64,000 nt of DNA from Zooshikella harenae (GTDB taxonomy: Bacteria; Pseudomonadota; Gammaproteobacteria; Pseudomonadales; Zooshikellaceae): assembly GCF_018837975.1 (NCBI RefSeq), contig NZ_JAGSOY010000023.1, positions 1 through 64,000 of the forward strand, read 5' to 3'. A program made the translations under genes and the position numbers. The notes under the pieces were generated by a model that was given only the letters and a program-made list of their open reading frames with translations, made no database searches and had not been told where the DNA came from. How positions within the stretch are numbered: position 1 is the first letter of the stretch; the number at the start of each line of letters is the position of its first letter. This document shows, one piece after another, positions 1 to 7,838 of this stretch.

Positions 1-42
1 CCCTGCGTTGAAGTGCGTAAAGGTGAAAAAATGCTTACTTAG
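1..42 (+). CDS. Possible C-terminal tail of a gene entering from the left edge
   Basis: An open frame from base 1 ends in TAG at 40-42 and would give the tail PCVEVRKGEKMLT. Its stop overlaps the last codons of the convergent flavin reductase. Thirteen residues are too few to name a family, and this could be chance. It is listed only because the window begins inside whatever lies upstream. Confidence 0.25.
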   Translation, partial: PCVEVRKGEKMLT

Positions 43-649
43 GTCGTGGAATACTGATCACATTGCCCATGACAGCATACTCGCTACTCCCTAGACGAGC
101 TAAAGGATCAACACGAAGGGCATCAACCTTACTACGTCCCTTTGCATCTTGTGACATAACTTCATCACTTACAAAAAGCTGGTGAACCTCAGCATAGATG
201 ACTCTTTGCTGATTTCGACCTAGCTCATGCACCTGATAAAAGCTGCATGCCATTGCTATGTTACAACACGCTAATCTAGGAATATCAAACCCCTCAAACG
301 GTAAAAGTTCCAACTCCAACTCATCAACTTCTGAAGTTTCTGCAGGAAGGGTTTTTGAAGAGTCTGTAACCAATTGTGCCAAGTGACTGTTAGCAATGTG
401 AATCACAAAGTTTTTGCGTGCTATCAAATTCGTGCTGGTATCTTTATGCTCACCATCTGGCTTTTTACCTACTGATAACATGACAAGCGGTGGATCGCTA
501 CAAATTGCATTAAAGTAAGAAAAAGGAGCCAAATTGTAGCCTCCCACCTCATTCATAGAAAGTACCCAAGCAATAGGCCTTGGCACAATACTCTGCGTCA
601 TCCAATGATAAATTTGGTTTGGCGTTAGGGTTGAAAAGTCAATCAGCAT
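35..649 (-). CDS. Flavin reductase-like FMN-binding protein
   Basis: This 204-aa protein belongs to the flavin reductase/FMN-binding split-barrel group. Such proteins bind FMN and reduce it with NAD(P)H, or supply reduced flavin to a partner monooxygenase. Visible family signatures are the N-terminal SIVPRPIAWVLS strand, then NLAPFSYFNAICSDPPLVMLSVG, where the flavin phosphate is bound, and KNFVIHIAN. The length is normal and the start MLIDFSTL is the first ATG. There is no signal peptide, so it is probably cytoplasmic. No partner oxygenase is visible in the window, so the substrate cannot be named. The family call is firm; the physiological role is open. Confidence 0.8.
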   Translation of the reverse strand: MLIDFSTLTPNQIYHWMTQSIVPRPIAWVLSMNEVGGYNLAPFSYFNAICSDPPLVMLSVGKKPDGEHKDTSTNLIARKNFVIHIANSHLAQLVTDSSKTLPAETSEVDELELELLPFEGFDIPRLACCNIAMACSFYQVHELGRNQQRVIYAEVHQLFVSDEVMSQDAKGRSKVDALRVDPLARLGSSEYAVMGNVISIPRPK

Positions 650-1085
650 TGTGCCCCTCTTCTACACTTAATCGTCTTGTTTACATCAACTGTTTTACTT
701 CACTCTTGAACCGTGAATAACCAAAAATCATAAAGACCACTGGTGTCAAAAATATCCACATTACTCGCCAGCTTAACCCATTATGTGACGAGGTAAATAT
801 CTCCTGTCTTATTTTTTGTCATTATTAAAACTCAAATATGTTCGTCACCTACTCAACTCACTGACCTTCATCAAGAACCAAGTGTGTTGAAAGCGGAAAA
901 GAAGAAAACAATTTTTATAACTTTATTTTCAGTAAAAGTTTTAACGAGTTTGTCAGTTATGCCAACCGACTATACCGGCGCTTCCGGGCAATTTGCTTTA
1001 TTTAAACGGTTATAAGTCAAAGTGAAGGGGTAAGATAAGAATTATCTCCTCAAATAGAACGAAAACACGCATAAATACAAAAAAC
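650..1085. other. Intergenic region left of the MITE-like element
   Basis: This gap upstream of the flavin reductase start has no open frame with family features. It is AT-rich with scattered stops on both strands. I see no clear terminator or tRNA. Promoters for the flavin reductase (minus strand) would lie at its left end, but none is convincing. Confidence 0.5.
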
Positions 1086-1091
1086 CGTTAG

Positions 1092-1290
1092 GGCGCCTCT
1101 AAAAATAGTGATTTTTTTGTGACAGAAAGAAAGCGCTGCACGAAGGACCCCAGTGTATAAGAAATACATGAGGGCTAAACAGCTACTGCATGATTAGCGA
1201 TAGCAGCCTCAAGTATTTATTAGCGCTAGCAGGGCTATGAGTACAGCGCTAACACAGCTATCAAGGAAAAAGTGCATTTTTAGAGGTACC
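1092..1290. mobile_element. MITE-like element, about 199 bp, with terminal inverted repeats and target duplication
   Basis: The left end begins GGCGCCTCTAAAAAT and the right end finishes ATTTTTAGAGGTACC, imperfect inverted copies of each other (consensus GGYRCCTCTAAAAAT). The hexamer CGTTAG occurs immediately outside both ends (1086-1091 and 1291-1296), as expected of a target-site duplication. No open reading frame lies inside, so it would be non-autonomous. The interior has further palindromic patches around AGCGCTAGC. It lies just upstream of the M4 protease gene and may carry or separate its promoter. Near-copies of one terminus occur at 30117-30137 and weakly at 27245-27258. The parent transposase is not in the window. 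Confidence 0.7.
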
Positions 1291-1342
1291 CGTTAGTAAA
1301 CCGCATCTGTTGGCATAGATGGTAAACACCTGAGGAGTAAAC

Positions 1343-3289
1343 ATGAGCCGAAATAGCCTTAAAATAATGTTGTGTGCTGGCGCAATCAGCTCACTTGCTG
1401 CATTTCCACTAACAACGTTAGCAGCTCAAATTATCAACCTGGAGCAGGAAACCGAATTTCAAGCATTTCGTACAATAGCCCCCCTTCATGAAGTACTAAG
1501 CCTTGAATCTGAAAAAGACATCAAGCCTGTCACCAGCCTGAAGCTAGCTAATGGTGTAACAAAAACTAAATATCAGCAATTATATCAAGGCGTACCTGTA
1601 TACGGTCAGTCATTTGTTGCAGCAAAAAACAAGCGTGAGGTTTATAGCGATCTAAGTGGCTTTATCGTCCAAGATCTTTCGAGCGATAACCTAAACACTT
1701 CACCAAGTTTATCAAATGAAGATGCGTTACAAATTGCATTAAATGGCAAAGGCTTCAGTCAAAGTAACTCGCAGGTTGAGCACCATAATAGCCAGCTGTA
1801 TGTATATGCAAAAAATCCTGACCAACCCCGTTTAGTTTATGAAGTCTCTTATTTTACTCATAGTGCTGAAGGTCCAACACGACCTTTTTACATTATTGAC
1901 GCGCATACAGGAGAAGTGATTGAGCAATGGGAAGGCCTTAATTTTCAAAAGGCAACAGGTCCAGGGGGTAATCCCAATACAGGCAAGTACCAGTATGGTT
2001 CTGAATACCCCAATCTAGAAGTAGATAGCCAGTGCCGTATGAGCACAGAGTATGTGGAAACCCAAGATATGGGTAACAGCCAAAGTCGAGGTCGTGTTCA
2101 TCAATTCAACTGCCCAGAAAATACAGCACGTGAATCAAATGGTGGTTACTCTCCGCTAAATGACGCTCATCACTTTGGACATGTCGTGTTCCGTATGTAC
2201 CAAGATTGGTATCAAACCAAACCATTACCTTTCAAATTAACCATGCGCGCTCATTATGGACGCAATTATGATAATGCCTTCTGGGATGGCCGCGCCATGA
2301 CATTTGGTGATGGAGGCAGTGTATTCTATCCACTGACAACACTGGATATCGCGGCTCACGAAGTAAGCCATGGCCTCACATCAAATAACTCAAATCTCGC
2401 CTATCGCAGTCAATCTGGAGGCATTAATGAAGCATTTTCAGACATGGCCGGAGAAACAGCAGAATATTACAACTTTAAAAAAGTAGACTGGATCATTGGC
2501 GCTCAAGCTACCAAAAACAAACGCGGCATTCGTAACTTCAAAAAACCGAGTGATCACCGAGGCTCTATTGATCATGCAAAAGACTACCGTGAAGGAATGG
2601 ACGTACACAACTCCTCAGGTGTATATAACCGTGCTTTTTATAACTTGGCGACAACAGATGGCTGGAACATTAAGCATGCGTTTGAAATCTTTTTAATTGC
2701 CAACAAAATGTACTGGAAATCAAACACTAATTTTGAACAAGGTTCATGTGATGTTATGCGGGCTGCAAAAGATAAAAGCTGGTCTGTTGGTGATGTAAAA
2801 GCTGCCTTTAAAGTCGTTGGTTTAGGTAACAACTGTAATGTACCCGATGGCGGTGATAAACCTGATGACTCAAGCAATCCTAATCCAAACCCTAATCCTA
2901 ATCCTAATCCAGGTAGTGACTACAAGGTACTTGCTAATGCGCAAGATGCATGTCTAAGTGCAAGCAACGATACTGTTAGTGCGCCTTCTTGTAGCTCAAC
3001 AAACAGTGCCAAATGGCTTATTGATGACAAAGGATTAGTTCATCCCTCCACAGCACCAGAAAAATGTTTACTAATGCCTTCTTGGTACAATGGTAAAAAC
3101 CAAGCCAAAATTGGTAACTGTGATGCTAAACAGCTAAACCAGCGCTGGGTCTTATCAGCAGGAAAAATTAAAAACCTAGCTTACCCTACTTTGTTTATCA
3201 CTCACTTCGAAAAATACGGTGAGTGGGTCGGCGTATGGAATAACCAGTCAGACTGGAAAGGACAACAGTGGAACTGGAAAAACAAATAA
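1343..3289 (+). CDS. Secreted M4 (thermolysin-family) zinc metalloprotease with C-terminal lectin-like domain
   Basis: The 648-aa preproprotein has a signal peptide at residues 1-28, then FTP/PepSY-type propeptide regions (about 30-200) that act as intramolecular chaperone and inhibitor. The M4 catalytic domain has HEVSH at 339-343 (zinc histidines and catalytic Glu) and the third ligand in NEAFSD near 363. A linker of about five Asn-Pro repeats (512-523) leads to a roughly 125-aa cysteine-containing C-terminal domain with QRW-type motifs, resembling a ricin-type beta-trefoil and probably binding carbohydrate. Vibriolysin and pseudolysin are the closest known types; they degrade extracellular protein. 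The start is supported by GAGGAG just upstream of the ATG. The family is sure; the lectin assignment is inference. Confidence 0.93.
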   Translation: MSRNSLKIMLCAGAISSLAAFPLTTLAAQIINLEQETEFQAFRTIAPLHEVLSLESEKDIKPVTSLKLANGVTKTKYQQLYQGVPVYGQSFVAAKNKREVYSDLSGFIVQDLSSDNLNTSPSLSNEDALQIALNGKGFSQSNSQVEHHNSQLYVYAKNPDQPRLVYEVSYFTHSAEGPTRPFYIIDAHTGEVIEQWEGLNFQKATGPGGNPNTGKYQYGSEYPNLEVDSQCRMSTEYVETQDMGNSQSRGRVHQFNCPENTARESNGGYSPLNDAHHFGHVVFRMYQDWYQTKPLPFKLTMRAHYGRNYDNAFWDGRAMTFGDGGSVFYPLTTLDIAAHEVSHGLTSNNSNLAYRSQSGGINEAFSDMAGETAEYYNFKKVDWIIGAQATKNKRGIRNFKKPSDHRGSIDHAKDYREGMDVHNSSGVYNRAFYNLATTDGWNIKHAFEIFLIANKMYWKSNTNFEQGSCDVMRAAKDKSWSVGDVKAAFKVVGLGNNCNVPDGGDKPDDSSNPNPNPNPNPNPGSDYKVLANAQDACLSASNDTVSAPSCSSTNSAKWLIDDKGLVHPSTAPEKCLLMPSWYNGKNQAKIGNCDAKQLNQRWVLSAGKIKNLAYPTLFITHFEKYGEWVGVWNNQSDWKGQQWNWKNK

Positions 3290-3318
3290 CTTCTTTCACA
3301 AATTAATACACCTGATTA

Positions 3319-3345
3319 AGCCCGCCTTCTAGCGGGCTTTTTTTA
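3319..3345 (+). terminator. Rho-independent terminator of the M4 protease gene
   Basis: The inverted repeat AGCCCGC / GCGGGCT with a 6-nt loop is followed by a run of seven T residues, about 30 bp after the protease stop. Confidence 0.9.
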
Positions 3346-3472
3346 TTCAGAATATTTTACACTTAGCGCCTTCTCGAGAACCCAACTTATTGATTATTAG
3401 CAATTATTCCAAATTGGCACTGGTTTTGTACTTTAAATAAAACGATCTTATCAATACATGGAGGACAGGCTG

Positions 3473-3967
3473 GTGCAAAATCCAAAGTTTTTTCAATACT
3501 CCCGAAGCCCTCACGATCAACAAGAAATTATTCTGGAAGATTTCTTGGGAAATAAACAAATCTTTGAGATAAGTTCATTTTCATTCAGCTGTGAATGTAC
3601 CGATCAAGACTTTGCAGCCAACACATTTGACTTAACGATTAGACAATTTTTCATTCAAGCAGAACTGCGCTCTTCTGACGTATTTTCTCTTGGAGAAATA
3701 ATGGTGATTACACTGCATCCAGCTCATAGGATGCTAACTATTTACCCAGAACAGTTACATAATTTTTCCATACCAAACTATGTTTGGTTAAATCTAAATT
3801 TACAGTTGCCAACTTCTCCTAGTCAATCTGAGCGGCACGGTTATTTAATTGCCACTACCATTGATAATATTCATTCTACACCTTTAACATCCATGCTAAT
3901 GGTTCGTAATAACGGAAAATTGCTGTTAGTAAAAAGTCGCCAGCGTAATTGGATTTCTACAAGCTAA
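3473..3967 (+). CDS. Hypothetical protein, 164 aa
   Basis: I do not recognise this protein. I chose the GTG at 3473 because GGAGG lies 8 nt upstream of it. The ATG at 3458, five codons earlier, overlaps that ribosome binding site. The protein is hydrophilic with mixed beta-type sequence, has no signal peptide or membrane segment, and has two cysteines (CEC) near residue 44. It lies between the protease and the flagellar-type locus and is transcribed toward the latter, but a gap of about 520 bp separates them. A role with that system is possible but unsupported. Confidence 0.6.
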   Translation: MQNPKFFQYSRSPHDQQEIILEDFLGNKQIFEISSFSFSCECTDQDFAANTFDLTIRQFFIQAELRSSDVFSLGEIMVITLHPAHRMLTIYPEQLHNFSIPNYVWLNLNLQLPTSPSQSERHGYLIATTIDNIHSTPLTSMLMVRNNGKLLLVKSRQRNWISTS

Positions 3968-4487
3968 CCACTTTACTTATTTAAAAGCTATTAGTAACAA
4001 CCATATTTTATCTAATGCCAGCAACAATAAAACATAGCAATTTAAATCAGATTTTAAGTTACGCATTACATAAATAATCTAAGCCTACTAATGACTTGGA
4101 GCAATAAAATAAGTAAATATAATTGAACAGTATAGTTATACTCCAAGTTAAGTTATCGATTTAATCAACTCATTGAACAGCCAGTCCTTACTAGCGTCAG
4201 TATTTTCAAGTGCGAAGGTACTATAACCCTCACTTAGCTCACCGGTTAATACCAACCATTTACAAGATACTACAGATAGAAGTAAACAGTTATTTATATC
4301 TACCCAACCCTTTTAATTAATATCTTCTATGGAACTTTTGTTTGAAATATCAACATTCTTATGATAAAAACTGCACACAATACGTTTAGGTTATATTGAC
4401 AAATCCTATTTAAAAAGAGTGAGTAAACAAACATAAACTGTTCACTTATCCTCTTATAACACTTAGCTCCACGAGCAGTAATCAAAC
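3968..4487. other. AT-rich gap before the flagellar-type locus
   Basis: No gene-like frame is seen. A TTGACA at 4396-4401 could be a -35 element for the TPR gene at 4488, but I find no good -10 hexamer at the expected distance. No sigma-28-type promoter is recognisable. The promoter of the flagellar-type locus should lie here. Confidence 0.45.
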
Positions 4488-5600
4488 ATGACCAACTCTC
4501 TTCAAGATGCCATTAAGCAATACATTGGATATTTGTCTTATGATCCAAATAATACGCTTATTATTCGGAAGTTAGTGGAGCTTTACCTTGAAGAAAATAC
4601 CCCTCAGAAAGCACAAGACATTATAAGCAGTTTCACTGGAAGTGAAGACATCCACTTAATAATTGCAAAGGCAGCACTTGCCTCACATCAAGGTAATGAT
4701 GAACAGGTTGTGGCTCTACTGCAACAACACAAAGAGGCCTATGAAGAAGCGGTTATCTATTTGCTTGCTTTGGCTTATCTTCGCCTCAACCAAGGTGACA
4801 ATGCTCTTATTACACTGCAAGTAATGCCTGTAGAGCAAATGGGTACCCCTACCCGCTTATTATTTGCCAGAGCGTTACATAGTCAAGGTGACGTACAAAA
4901 GGCGATCGCTTTACTCGCAGAGGACAATACCAATGCAGAATGCGTAGGTTATTTAGCGCTTCTATATTGGGATATTGAAGACTTTGAAACAGCCCATTCA
5001 CTAGCAGACAATGCTCTTGCGATTAACCCTAAGCAACTTGAAGCGAATATTGTAAAGGGGTTCCAGCTTTTATCTGCCGATAAGCTATCTGATGCTCAAG
5101 CAACGTTTAGCCAAGTACTAAAACTGAAACCAAAAAGTGGAAGAGCTTGGCTTGGCACTGGGCTTATTTGTATGCAACAGAACGATCTTAATAAAGCAAT
5201 AACCGCGCTCCGCAATACAACTCAGTATATGCCTAACCACCCAGGGAGTTGGAATACGCTTACATGGTGCTTAATAATCAATAATCAGATCGATGAGGCT
5301 GAGCAAGCAGCACATGAGGGATTAGCTATCTCACCAGCTTTTTCTGAGTCACAGGGCATGATGGCTATAGTGCTTTGCTTTCTAAATCGTTTTGATGAGG
5401 CTAAAACTTACTATCGAAAAGCATTATTACTTAATGCAGATTCACTTGCAGGCCTGTATGCAAAATACTTGATTCTGACGCGCTTAAATTCTGATGAAGC
5501 TAAAGACACACTCGACCAGTTAATGAATATTTCTATTACTGAGCAAGTCACGGTTGGCTCTGTTCTGAAAAAAAATATAAACCGCCAAACAAAACACTAA
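4488..5600 (+). CDS. TPR-repeat protein opening the flagellar-type locus
   Basis: The 370-aa soluble protein consists almost wholly of tetratricopeptide repeats, with recognisable units such as YLALLYWDIEDFETAHSLADNALAINP and AWLGTGLICMQQNDLNKAITAL. There is no signal peptide or membrane span. It is on the same strand as fliQ, 100 bp upstream, so it probably belongs to that transcription unit. TPR proteins commonly act as export chaperones or assembly scaffolds, and type III secretion translocator chaperones of the SycD/LcrH group are built this way. This protein is much longer than those chaperones. A chaperone or assembly role is inference. Confidence 0.7.
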   Translation: MTNSLQDAIKQYIGYLSYDPNNTLIIRKLVELYLEENTPQKAQDIISSFTGSEDIHLIIAKAALASHQGNDEQVVALLQQHKEAYEEAVIYLLALAYLRLNQGDNALITLQVMPVEQMGTPTRLLFARALHSQGDVQKAIALLAEDNTNAECVGYLALLYWDIEDFETAHSLADNALAINPKQLEANIVKGFQLLSADKLSDAQATFSQVLKLKPKSGRAWLGTGLICMQQNDLNKAITALRNTTQYMPNHPGSWNTLTWCLIINNQIDEAEQAAHEGLAISPAFSESQGMMAIVLCFLNRFDEAKTYYRKALLLNADSLAGLYAKYLILTRLNSDEAKDTLDQLMNISITEQVTVGSVLKKNINRQTKH

Positions 5601-5699
5601 ACCAAAATACGCATTTCCCTTTTAGGCTTTTTAAAACACCCAGTTTGAATCTATTGGGTGTAAAGCTAGTACAAACCCAATATAGATAATTGTAAATCC

Positions 5700-5969
5700 A
5701 TGAATCTTGATATAGCAAACTCGTTATTAGATGGCATGCTATGGAACACAGCAAAAGTAGCTGCCCCCGTACTGATAACCAGCTTAGTGGTTGGCTTAAT
5801 AATAAGTATATTTCAAGTAATTACCCAAATTCAGGAAATGACACTGACGTTTGTACCTAAAATGCTTGCAATCTTAGGTGTTCTTTTTATTTTTGGGCCA
5901 TGGATATTAACAACTATATCAAGTTATGCGACTGCGTTATTTAGTGAAATACCAAGCTACATAGGCTAA
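5700..5969 (+). CDS. fliQ: Flagellar-type export gate protein FliQ
   Basis: The 89-aa protein has two hydrophobic helices (about residues 15-40 and 50-80) joined by the conserved short loop QVITQIQEMTLTFVPK, diagnostic of FliQ/SctS. With FliP and FliR it forms the helical inner-membrane export gate at the centre of the basal body. The length is normal. It heads fliQ-fliR-flhB-flhA; unusually, fliO and fliP lie 17 kb away at the other end of the same locus. Confidence 0.92.
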   Translation: MNLDIANSLLDGMLWNTAKVAAPVLITSLVVGLIISIFQVITQIQEMTLTFVPKMLAILGVLFIFGPWILTTISSYATALFSEIPSYIG

Positions 5970-5988
5970 AAATACGATTCTATAAAAG

Positions 5989-6750
5989 ATGGTAATTAAC
6001 TTTGATGTTACTTGGCTATACGCCTTAATATTGACAACAACAAGAATTGGAATTGTATTATTTGCACTTTTTCATGCAGGAGGTATCAAGCTACCTTGGC
6101 TAATCAAGGGTATTCTTGCTATTACACTTGGTTTTATCTTATTACCATTTGTTGATCAATCAGTGCAACTAGACCACTTAAAAATTACATTTCTAACACT
6201 TCTTCTTATTAAAGAAGTGATACTTGGTATACTGTTAGCGACTGGGATATATTTTGTTTTCGGTGCCATTAACCTTGCGGGACGAGTTATTGATACCCAA
6301 ACAGGTATTAATGCTATGGCAGCATTTGATCCTCATTCTCAATCAATGTCAGGTTTTACTACCCAATTACTTCGTCTTCTAGCTTTAGCTGTCTTCTTTT
6401 TTACTAATCAACATCATAACCTGTTATATATGTTAGCTTTTTCTTTACAAAAACTAAATCCACTTCAGTTTTATGAGATAAATATAACTCATGCCGTTCA
6501 ATTTCTGCCGAATGTATTCTTATTTGGTATAAGAATCGCAGCGCCTGTTATTGCACTCATATTTATTGGAGATATAATATTCGGTTTGTTATCAAAAACA
6601 ATGCCACAGCTTAACGTATACTTTCTTACCCTTCCTATTAAAATCTTACTAGGGCTAATGTTACTCATCTGTCTTCTGCCATCATTAACAAACCTAAATA
6701 TAGATATTTTAGGCTCGCTAGTTGATTTTTGGCAGTCAATACTTAGTTAA
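5989..6750 (+). CDS. fliR: Flagellar-type export gate protein FliR
   Basis: This 253-aa multispanning membrane protein (about six hydrophobic segments) carries the FliR signature GRVIDTQTGINAMAAFDP (residues about 97-114). FliR joins FliP and FliQ in the export gate and contacts FlhB. The length is normal for the family. It follows fliQ by 19 bp and precedes flhB by 5 bp, indicating one transcript. Confidence 0.92.
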   Translation: MVINFDVTWLYALILTTTRIGIVLFALFHAGGIKLPWLIKGILAITLGFILLPFVDQSVQLDHLKITFLTLLLIKEVILGILLATGIYFVFGAINLAGRVIDTQTGINAMAAFDPHSQSMSGFTTQLLRLLALAVFFFTNQHHNLLYMLAFSLQKLNPLQFYEINITHAVQFLPNVFLFGIRIAAPVIALIFIGDIIFGLLSKTMPQLNVYFLTLPIKILLGLMLLICLLPSLTNLNIDILGSLVDFWQSILS

Positions 6751-6755
6751 ACTTC

Positions 6756-7838
6756 ATGTCTAGCAACACTGCTGAAAAAACAGAACAGCCTACCCAGTTT
6801 CGCCTTCAAGAAGCAAGGAAAAAAGGTCAGTTAGCAAAAAGTATGGAGGTAACAGGTTTAGTCGTTCTATCCATATTCATCTTAGCATTCACCAGCTATG
6901 GGATTAAAAGTATAATAGAACTAGCAAAGTTAACACAAAATACTTTAGATCTTGCAGAGTTTGCCTCAGACAAAAAAGTTGTATTAGATGGAATTAAAAA
7001 TTCATTCGTCCTAATGTGTAGTATGCTTTTCTCGTTAAGTGGCATTGCAGTACTATCTGGCATACTAGGCAATGTATTACAAACAGGCATAGTCTTTTCT
7101 TCTGAACCTCTTAAATGGGATATACAAAAAATAAACCCTATAAAAGGCTTCAAAAAGCTATTCTCAATTAAGAGCTTATTTGACCTCTTGAAGTCTGCAA
7201 TAAAGATAGCCATTCTCATTATCGTTCTTTATTTATACAGCGAAGACATTGTAAATACTGTAATTAGGCTACATTATCAAGAGCTATTTCAAGGAATGGT
7301 TTCAGTACTACATATATTATCCAAACTATGTATTACTGTTATAGCCTTGCTTTTAGCTTTATCTTTGCTTGACTACTTATTCACTCGAAAACAATACATC
7401 AAACAACTTAAAATGACAAAGCAAGAAGTTAAAGATGAATATAAACGACGTGAAGGTGACCCTTTAATCAAGCAAAAGCGTAAAGAAATTCAAAACAAAC
7501 TTCGTCAACAAACTGACGGCTTAAATAACGTCAAAAGCAGTGATGTGGTGATTACAAATCCAACGCATATTGCAGTTGCAATCAGCTACCAACGTAATAA
7601 AATGGACGCCCCTAAAGTTGTTGCAATGGGAGCAGATCATCTTGCAAAACAAATTCGTTACGAAGCAGCAAAGGCTAATGTTCCTATTATTGAAAAACCT
7701 TCCCTTGCAAGAGCATTATACAAAAAAGCTGTCATTAACAGTACAATCCCAGACTCAACATTTTTAGATATAGCCATTATACTCCACAAAATTTATCAGC
7801 AAAGAAGTTATCTTGCCAAGGCTGAAAGTAACCAATGA
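6756..7838 (+). CDS. flhB: Flagellar-type export switch protein FlhB
   Basis: The 360-aa protein starts with the family motif EKTEQPTQFRLQEARKKGQLAKS, has four membrane segments, then a cytoplasmic domain with the autocleavage tetrapeptide NPTH at residues 268-271. Cleavage there is known to switch export from rod/hook to later substrates with the help of FliK. Keeping an intact NPTH site implies the device still changes substrate class, even though no filament genes are present. The stop overlaps the flhA start by 4 bp. Confidence 0.95.
   Translation: MSSNTAEKTEQPTQFRLQEARKKGQLAKSMEVTGLVVLSIFILAFTSYGIKSIIELAKLTQNTLDLAEFASDKKVVLDGIKNSFVLMCSMLFSLSGIAVLSGILGNVLQTGIVFSSEPLKWDIQKINPIKGFKKLFSIKSLFDLLKSAIKIAILIIVLYLYSEDIVNTVIRLHYQELFQGMVSVLHILSKLCITVIALLLALSLLDYLFTRKQYIKQLKMTKQEVKDEYKRREGDPLIKQKRKEIQNKLRQQTDGLNNVKSSDVVITNPTHIAVAISYQRNKMDAPKVVAMGADHLAKQIRYEAAKANVPIIEKPSLARALYKKAVINSTIPDSTFLDIAIILHKIYQQRSYLAKAESNQ

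Noticed and set aside
5086-5093. GCCGATAA, identical to the -10 of enteric sigma-28 promoters
   Set aside because: It lies inside the TPR gene, encodes Ala-Asp-Lys, and the TAAAG upstream is at the wrong spacing (15 instead of 11 nt).
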